Under the pieces are notes generated by a model, which was given only the letters and a program-made list of their open reading frames with translations, was not told where the DNA came from and made no database searches. A program made the translations under genes and the position numbers. 49,170 nucleotides of DNA from Acidobacteriota bacterium (GTDB lineage: Bacteria; Acidobacteriota; Terriglobia; Bryobacterales; Bryobacteraceae): contig VFZY01000016.1 of assembly GCA_016870915.1 (NCBI GenBank), positions 1 to 49,170 of the forward strand, in the 5' to 3' direction. Numbering within the stretch: position 1 is the first letter of the stretch; each line of letters begins with the position of its first letter. This document shows, piece by piece, positions 44,771 through 49,170 of this stretch.

Positions 44771-44830
44771 TCGTACCTCAGGAAAACAGAACTAACTTGA
44801 AACGCTGCCAGCCCACACGGTGCTGAAGGG

Positions 44831-45442
44831 CTACCGCGCGAACCGGCGCAGAGCCACCAGCGAACCGGCAGCCAGCACCAGGAACGCCGTGCCCGGCTCG
44901 GAGACGCCCGTGCTGGCAACGTCGATGGTCACGCCGCTAAAGCTGAAATCGTCCCCGAAATGGGCAGCGAAACCCGGACCGGCGATCACGATGCCGACCT
45001 GCGGGACGAACAGGCTCTGGAGACTGCCGCCCGTGGCGGTCCCGCGGAACTCAAAGGGCGCGGAGGGGCTTGGGCCATCCACAAACCCGAACGCGGTCAC
45101 GATACCGGACAGCAGCGTCGTGAAACCGGCTCCCACATCACCCGATATCGAGAAAGTGCCGCCGCTCGCGTGCAGAGCGCCCGTTCCCGTCAGAGAAGCA
45201 TTCAGGACGAACGACGCTCCCATGCCGGTGACCGGGATGAAATTGAACATCGGGTCAATATATAGGACGGGTGTGCCGGTGACGCTCAAAGGGTTCGGAC
45301 CCGCCGGGTCCACAAAACTGTAGCTCGCCGAGACTGCGGCGATCTGGATGTCCGGCAGCCCCAAGGTCAGGTTGAGCGGGGTAGCAGACGCTCCAATGGC
45401 GCCAAGAACCACGCCGACGGTGATTGGAATAATGCGTTTCAT
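44831..45442 (-). CDS. Exported protein with PEP-CTERM-like anchor
   Basis: The product is 203 residues from the ATG at 45442; the open frame extends upstream into AT-rich promoter DNA. A signal peptide (KRIIPITVGVVLGAIGASAT) precedes a beta-rich body (SVTGTPVLYIDPMFNFIPV, LSGIVTAFGFVDGPSPSAPF). The C terminus VSEPGTAFLVLAAGSLVAL followed by RRFAR resembles the PEP-CTERM sorting tail, with SEPG in place of PEP. Such tails are cleaved by exosortase on the way to the surface; no exosortase gene is in the window. Body function is unknown. Confidence 0.8.
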   Translation of the reverse strand: MKRIIPITVGVVLGAIGASATPLNLTLGLPDIQIAAVSASYSFVDPAGPNPLSVTGTPVLYIDPMFNFIPVTGMGASFVLNASLTGTGALHASGGTFSISGDVGAGFTTLLSGIVTAFGFVDGPSPSAPFEFRGTATGGSLQSLFVPQVGIVIAGPGFAAHFGDDFSFSGVTIDVASTGVSEPGTAFLVLAAGSLVALRRFAR

Positions 45443-45765
45443 GTGCGTAACAAGCCTCTTTTCTGTCGAGCGCCAGGATCTGAATTTAAAAGTATTGAAT
45501 TCCTTGGCGTGCTCAACATCGTAAGATTGGCACGCGCCGTTTCCTGGCAGCAAGAGAATGTTGACCGCCAAACGCGATATGAGAGATCTAGTACTTTCTG
45601 GCTGTTAATTCGGAAAGACGACACCTAAGCCATTCCCCGTCAATGAGATGGACGGATATCTGGATGTGTGTTGACGGGTGCGGCTGTGGTCTCTGTTCCG
45701 CTTTCAGGGAAAAATATACTCGGGTTGCGGCGTTACGCCCCCTGCAACCGCGTGCCACGGCCATA
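45443..45765. other. Intergenic region upstream of the PEP-CTERM-like gene
   Basis: This 323-base stretch is richer in A and T than its surroundings at 45470-45720 and probably holds the promoter of the minus-strand gene. No clear protein frame, tRNA or known RNA was seen. Short open frames on both strands have no family-like features. It ends where the DUF3857 pseudogene fragment begins. Confidence 0.5.
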
Positions 45766-46533
45766 TCGATGAACTGCCTGACGCAGTCAAACTGCAATCG
45801 CCCTACGGCGCTTCGTAGCCCGCTGGGATCACAAGGACGGCGCCGTCACGCCGTGGCGCAACTGGCACTTCCCCCGCTCCTGGTTCCGGCCTCCGAATGC
45901 CCGCAACTGAAGAAGCGCAAAGGCCGCTCCGGCGCGGCTCCAAACGTCTAGGAACAAGCGACTTAACGGAGAGCCGGAGCGAGTCCGTCTTGCGCGGTTC
46001 CTCAACAGCGCAAAGGCCGCTCCGGCGCGGCTCCAAACGTCCAGTAAACAAGCGACTCAACGGAGAGCCGGAGCGAGTCCGTCTTGCGCGGTTCCTCAAC
46101 AGCGCAAAGGCCGCAACCGGCGCGGCTCCAAACGTCCAGAAACAAGCGACTTAACGGAGAGCCGGAGCGAGTCCGTCTTGCGCGGTTCGTCAACAGCGCA
46201 AAGGCCGCTCCGGCGCGGCTCCAAACGTCCAGGAACAAGCGACTTAACGGAGAGCCGGAGCGAGTCCGTCTTGCGCGGTTCGTCAACAGCGCAAAGGCCG
46301 CTCCGGCGCGGCTCCAAACGTCCAGAAACAAGCGACTTAACGGAGAGCCGGAGCGAGTCCGTCTTGCGCGGTTCCTCAACAGCGCAAAGGCCGCTCCGGC
46401 GCGGCTCCAAACGTCCAGAAACAAGCGACTTAACGGAGGAGCCGGAGCGAGTCCGTCTTGCGCGGTTCGTCAACAGCTCATGGACATCATCCCGGCCGCC
46501 TTCAGGCAGCCCGTGGTCCTGATGGTACCGTAG
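45766..46533 (+). pseudogene. Decayed 3' fragment of the DUF3857 gene, split by the repeat array
   Basis: 45766-45914 matches 38646-38797 nearly base for base (e.g. TCGATGAACTGCC, AAACTGCAATCGCCCTACGG, GATCACAAGGACGGCGCCGT), with a lost base and an in-frame TAG at the segment GGCGCTTCGTAGCCCGC. It stops at CTGAAGAAG. 46477-46533 resumes exactly where the parent continues (TCATGGACA, CAGCCCGTGGTCCTG, ending in TAG) and runs to the parental stop. The six-unit array lies between. It is a broken duplicate, not expressed as a full protein. Confidence 0.88.
45915..46476 (+). repeat. Tandem array of six palindromic repeat units
   Basis: Six units start at 45915, 46008, 46102, 46196, 46289 and 46382, with spacing of 93-94 bases. 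Each has an element of about 81 bp (GCGCAAAGGCCGCTCCGGCG at one end, GCCGGAGCGAGTCCGTCTTG then CGC at the other) and a spacer of about 12 bp, GGTTC(C/G)TCAACA. The ends are imperfect inverted repeats: GCGCAA and GCTCCGGC pair with TTGCGC and GCCGGAGC, with a central region ending GACTTAACGGAGA. Units are nearly identical. Single copies occur at 20370-20449 and 44690-44770. Confidence 0.95.
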
Positions 46534-46598
46534 CGCCCGGAATTTTTCGAACAACAAGTCAACGAATTGGCCACCGGAGCCGTTTCTAAGGATAGACA

Positions 46599-47117
46599 AT
46601 GTTTACGGTGGCACTCAGTCCGGGTTTGGGGCTGACGCGGGAAGCGGACTTCGATGCCCTGTTCCGTGCCCATGAGCGGGCCGTGCTGCGCACCGCCTAC
46701 CGTGTCCTCGGCAACTGGGCCGATGCCGAAGATGTCGCCCAGGAGGCCTTTGTCCGGCTTCACCGCCAGGCGCGGCACCTGGAAGGCCCCGCCGTCGCGG
46801 CCTGGCTGTATCGTGTGACCGTGAACCTGTGCCTTGACCGTGTCCGCTCCCCATGGCGGCCCGCCGAACTGGTCGAAACCCCGAGTGGCGAGCCTGGCGC
46901 CGAAGCCGAGTCCATCCGGCTCGACCAGCAACGCCGGCTCATGGGCGCCCTCGGCAAACTCGCCCCGCGCGAACGCGCCGCCATCGTGCTTCGCGAGATC
47001 GAAGGTCTCACAACGGCCGAAGTGGCGGCCGCGCTCGGCTCCTCGGAATCCACGGTTCGCAGCCAGATCTCGAAGGCGATGGACAAACTGGCAGCCATCC
47101 TGAAAGGCCGCGTATGA
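46599..47117 (+). CDS. ECF sigma-70-family RNA polymerase sigma factor
   Basis: The product is 172 residues, standard for an ECF sigma. Region 2 covers about 18-85, with DAEDVAQEAFVRLHR (42-56) and VAAWLYRVTVNLCLD; region 4 covers about 115-168, with KLAPRERAAIVLREIEGLTT and the helix-turn-helix AEVAAALGSSESTVRSQISK. Regions 1 and 3 are absent. The stop overlaps the start of the anti-sigma gene (ATGA). A short gap with GGATAGACA before the ATG provides a weak ribosome site. It is probably autoregulated with its partner. Confidence 0.93.
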   Translation: MFTVALSPGLGLTREADFDALFRAHERAVLRTAYRVLGNWADAEDVAQEAFVRLHRQARHLEGPAVAAWLYRVTVNLCLDRVRSPWRPAELVETPSGEPGAEAESIRLDQQRRLMGALGKLAPRERAAIVLREIEGLTTAEVAAALGSSESTVRSQISKAMDKLAAILKGRV

Positions 47118-47572
47118 CGCTGGAAGAAAGGACCCCGGAACACATGCAAGAGAACCAACTCCGAGACGCCCTCCGCGGCCTGCGCGATCACCCGCCGCCG
47201 CCCGATTCACTGGCCCGTGTCCGGCTGAGTGTCGCCCGGCGCACCGCGCCCGCTCCCATCCCATGGCGCGTCGCCGCGGTGTTGGCAGCCCTTGCCCTCA
47301 TCGCGTTGCTCGTTACCGTACGCCTGCCTGAGGCCCAAACGCTCACGCTAACGGCTCAAGCTCCGCCGCTCATCGTTTCCCCGCTCATTATTTCCAAAGC
47401 CCCGCCGCTTGTCGCTCCCGTGGCCGGCAAGGCCGCTCGCTCCATCCCGATGCGCCCCACCCTCGCGCCCCGCGCGGCCGGAACGGTCCGCATAGAGACG
47501 CCCCATGCGGCCGGAACGGTCCGCATTGAGACTGAAGACCCGGAAGTTGTGATCTATCTCATCGGTGACTGA
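47114..47572 (+). CDS. Putative single-pass anti-sigma factor
   Basis: The product is 152 residues from the ATG at 47114, overlapping the sigma gene stop. Residues 1-45 are charged and cytoplasmic (QLRDALRGLRDHPPPPDSLA), 51-69 form a membrane helix (WRVAAVLAALALIALLVTV), and the remainder is an Ala/Pro-rich outside part. No zinc ZAS motif is visible. The C-terminal AAGTVRIET segment is repeated (33-bp DNA repeat at 47474-47539) before EDPEVVIYLIGD. The role as an anti-sigma is inferred from the position and single-helix layout. Confidence 0.7.
   Translation: MTLEERTPEHMQENQLRDALRGLRDHPPPPDSLARVRLSVARRTAPAPIPWRVAAVLAALALIALLVTVRLPEAQTLTLTAQAPPLIVSPLIISKAPPLVAPVAGKAARSIPMRPTLAPRAAGTVRIETPHAAGTVRIETEDPEVVIYLIGD
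47474..47539 (+). repeat. 33-bp direct repeat in the anti-sigma gene
   Basis: Two adjacent units (47474-47506, 47507-47539) share GCGGCCGGAACGGTCCGCAT and a following (A/T)GAGAC, then diverge to CCCC or TGAA. Each codes AAGTVRIET in the periplasmic tail of the preceding feature. The 33-bp period keeps frame. Confidence 0.9.
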
Positions 47573-47594
47573 ACTTAAGGAGATCCAAACCATC

Positions 47595-48386
47595 ATGCTG
47601 AAACCACTCGCCGCCACTCTCGCCCTCGCCGCTCTCGCCCTGGCCCAGCAGAATTCGCCGCTCAACCCCGCGCAGCCGGAAGCGGTCCTCATCCCGATCA
47701 AGACCCTCAACGGAGACTCATTCGACCGCCTAGTGCGCCTGATCAGCGTCTTCAACGCGCGAGTCACCGCGGATGAACGGCTCCGCACCATCCTGGTTTA
47801 CGCGCCGCCGGAAGTCACCGGCCAGATCCGCCGCGTCATCGACCAGCTCGACCGCCCCGGCAGCGAAGCCGCCATCGGCCGCAACATCGATCTCACCCTC
47901 ACCTTCCTGCGGTGTTCCGCGAAGCCCCAGGCCGGTACCCTTCCACCCGAAATCGAACAGGTGGCGAAACAGCTCCGCTCTGTCACTCAGTTCAAGGACA
48001 TCCAAGTCTGGGACACCGTGCCGCTCCGTCTCCAGGAGGGCCGGGAATCTGACTACACGACGCGCATTGCCGGGGCGAACGCCCTCACCGCGAACGGCGC
48101 CTTCGTCACCGCCACCATCGCCATCCGCCCCCAGGTTGTGTCCACCCGCGGCAATGAACGCACGGTGCGTTTTGACAAAGTGCGTGTCGACTTCCGGCTG
48201 CCCTACGCCACCGGAGGCAGCGTCGCCAACGGCGTGATGGTCAATACTCAGTTCCAGTTCTTCAACGCCGGCTTCAACACCGCCGGCGAGTTCAAGGAAG
48301 GGCAGAAGGCCGTGCTTGGCAAGGTCACCGGGATGGAAGACGACACGGCGATCTTCGTCGTCCTCTCCCTCAAGGTGCTCGACTAA
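47595..48386 (+). CDS. Exported protein with secretin-N-like domain
   Basis: The product is 263 residues from the ATG at 47595, 11 bases after AAGGAG. A signal peptide (MLKPLAATLALAALALAQQN) leads to a domain at 31-88 (VLIPIKTLNGDSFDRLVRLI, RTILVYAPPEVTGQIRRVID followed by QLDRP) that matches the N1-type ring domain of secretins and PilQ/GspD. No pore domain follows; residues 90-263 are beta-rich (ATIAIRPQVVSTRGNERTVR). It follows the sigma and anti-sigma genes by 22 bases, so it is probably part of the same operon. A regulator-linked periplasmic assembly role is plausible. Confidence 0.75.
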   Translation: MLKPLAATLALAALALAQQNSPLNPAQPEAVLIPIKTLNGDSFDRLVRLISVFNARVTADERLRTILVYAPPEVTGQIRRVIDQLDRPGSEAAIGRNIDLTLTFLRCSAKPQAGTLPPEIEQVAKQLRSVTQFKDIQVWDTVPLRLQEGRESDYTTRIAGANALTANGAFVTATIAIRPQVVSTRGNERTVRFDKVRVDFRLPYATGGSVANGVMVNTQFQFFNAGFNTAGEFKEGQKAVLGKVTGMEDDTAIFVVLSLKVLD

Positions 48387-48790
48387 CCGCCGAGGAACTT
48401 CGACGCCACGTCCGCGCCGTTCCGGAGATCGTCGTCGCGCCGGTCCTGCACCTGTTGCAATCCGCCGGCTTCGCCACAGCCCTCGCAGCTTTGACGACAA
48501 AGGTAGTACGGTGCGCAGAGGGCAATGAACGCGATGACACCAATCCAGACCCACACGGGCGGGTCGATCAACAGAACCATAAGGATCCCCCCCGCCCGGC
48601 ACCAGAAGGCAAGGGCCGCTTCAGACCCTACCGGATTCCAGTGGAAACGGTAGGAAAGCCTGCCCCCGCACTGCGTGCACGTTTCCGCGAATCGCCTCAA
48701 CTCCGCGGCGCGGTCCCCGGGTGTCCGCAAAGAGCCGTCATTGACGTTCCCGGCCGGATCCACCAGAAATCGAGCGGACATCGCAGACAC
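48383..48790 (-). CDS. Small Cys-rich membrane protein (hypothetical)
   Basis: The product is 135 residues (ATG 48790 or 48781). Pairs of cysteines at 38/41 (TCTQCGG) and 98/102/105 (LCRQSCEGCG) lie on each side of two membrane helices (about 59-75 and 78-97, VWVWIGVIAFIALCAPYYL). This suggests a small zinc-binding or redox membrane protein. No family was recognised. It is convergent with the secretin-N gene, sharing CTAA at the stop codons. Confidence is moderate because the opposite strand is also partly open. Confidence 0.5.
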   Translation of the reverse strand: MSAMSARFLVDPAGNVNDGSLRTPGDRAAELRRFAETCTQCGGRLSYRFHWNPVGSEAALAFWCRAGGILMVLLIDPPVWVWIGVIAFIALCAPYYLCRQSCEGCGEAGGLQQVQDRRDDDLRNGADVASKFLGG

Positions 48791-48971
48791 CTCTGCTCAG
48801 TGGACGCTCCAGCCGCCCCAACGGTTGCGCCTGCGGGTTTGCCTACCAGCCGAAAGGGAAATCGCCCTTCCGGGGGGGAGTAGCCCGCCGCAACGCCCAC
48901 AATTTTGCCAAGACCCAGGACGCTCCCGATCAAGCCATTCCCTAGCCCGTTTTTCTCACGGGAAGTGTAGC

Positions 48972-49040
48972 GGAAAGCCGCATTCTCTGGCATAACTGAT
49001 TTTTCTAGTAAAAGTTGTGCGAAGAGAGGAGCGGCTTTCC
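48972..49040 (+). promoter_or_regulatory. Inverted repeat in front of the transposase start
   Basis: GGAAAGCCGC (48972-48981) pairs perfectly with GCGGCTTTCC (49031-49040) across 49 bases. The second arm lies between the GAGAGGA ribosome-like site and the transposase ATG at 49044. A transcript entering from outside would fold and may hide the start; one starting inside the loop would not. Confidence 0.55.
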
Positions 49041-49043
49041 CCT

Positions 49044-49170
49044 ATGACAGAGTGTAGCCAATCAGAGTTCGAGTTTGGCCAACAGGGACGGCGCCAGGTG
49101 AAGGCGGGATTCGACGGCGGGACGATCAGTAGCGACGGTGGCGCGTTGCTGCTGCGCGAAGTGAACCGCA
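49044..49170 (+). CDS. IS1380-family transposase, N-terminal part (partial)
   Basis: The first 42 residues run to the window end. The opening MTECSQSEFEFGQQGRRQVK is followed by AGFDGGTISSDGGALLLREV, the conserved N-terminal motif of IS1380-type DDE transposases, in which the SDGGALLL segment carries a catalytic-region Asp. The rest is outside. The ribosome site (AGAGGAG) lies at about 49024-49031. The insertion probably marks a rearranged, accessory end of the region. Confidence 0.85.
   Translation, partial: MTECSQSEFEFGQQGRRQVKAGFDGGTISSDGGALLLREVNR

Larger units (their letters stand above)
48941..49170 (+). mobile_element. Left end of an IS1380-like insertion sequence (partial)
   Basis: CCTAGCCCGTTTTTCTCACG begins at 48941, and CCTAG is the terminus type I associate with IS1380-family ends such as ISEcp1. 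The transposase frame starts at 49044. The right end is outside the window, so the target duplication and exact boundary cannot be checked. The stretch 48791-48940 upstream holds no gene that I can see. Confidence 0.5.

Noticed and set aside
45915-46476. CRISPR array reading of the tandem repeats
   Set aside because: The spacer is a nearly constant 12-bp sequence and the repeat is about 81 bp; CRISPR spacers are unique and repeats are shorter.
45803-46599. Open frames on both strands through the repeat array
   Set aside because: The 93-base spacing is a multiple of three, so frames stay open by repetition; the proteins are simple echoes of the unit with no domain features.
1-49170. tRNA, rRNA or riboswitch genes
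   Set aside because: No cloverleaf, rRNA core or known riboswitch consensus could be recognised by eye; a covariance-model scan would be needed to exclude small ones.

Overview
The window is a piece of a GC-rich bacterial chromosome, most likely from an acidobacterium of the Solibacter/Bryobacter group. The strongest clue is the 903-residue exported protein at 23819-26530: it ends in the C-terminal module known from Solibacter (TIGR03437-like, recognised by eye). Other clues are the PEP-CTERM-like anchor, the stand-alone Clp-like ATPase and a hypothetical family with an ETSLLTEFHKWASP core that I associate with Acidobacteria. Species cannot be settled from sequence alone.

Layout. (1) 1-16400, plus strand: the end of tuf, then the S10-spc-alpha ribosomal superoperon without a break (rpsJ, rplCDWB, rpsS, rplV, rpsC, rplP, rpmC, rpsQ, rplNXE, rpsNH, rplFR, rpsE, rpmD, rplO, secY, adk, map, infA, rpmJ, rpsMKD, rpoA, rplQ), closed by a strong hairpin. 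(2) 16400-21700: an M48 protease, then a minus-strand group (PfkB sugar kinase, dGTPase-like HD hydrolase, TPR membrane protein, STAS anti-anti-sigma factor with its HATPase anti-sigma kinase, coiled-coil protein). (3) 21770-26530: an enolase-superfamily enzyme, a small exported protein and the large Solibacter-type NHL-repeat protein. (4) 26527-32053, minus strand: a tetrapyrrole operon (ccsA/hemX-like, hemA, hemC, a cobA-hemD fusion, an Smr-domain protein) with larB at its end. (5) 32123-38854: SDR oxidoreductase, single-AAA+ Clp-like ATPase, TPR protein, dicarboxylate symporter, DUF3857/transglutaminase-like protein. (6) 39110-45442, minus strand: a surface protein gene of about 5.5 kb with twelve SdrD B-like modules, broken by three frame disruptions, plus a PEP-CTERM-like exported protein. 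(7) 45443-49170: a decayed copy of the 3' end of the DUF3857 gene carrying a six-unit array of a palindromic repeat, an ECF sigma/anti-sigma/secretin-N-domain cassette, a small Cys-rich membrane protein, and the left end of an IS1380-like element running off the window.

The most unusual finding is a family of imperfectly palindromic elements of about 81 bp. It occurs as single intergenic copies at 20370-20449 and 44690-44770 and as a tandem array of six (45915-46463, 12-bp spacers). The array sits inside the pseudogene remnant of the 36899-38854 gene, and the two halves of that remnant resume the parental alignment on either side of it. This looks like a mobile or self-amplifying REP/MITE-type element. 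Other points of interest are short tandem repeats at the adk start and across the rpsK stop codon, a long disordered tail on ribosomal protein S3, three convergent gene pairs that share the same 4-bp CTAA stop overlap, and frequent TTG start codons.
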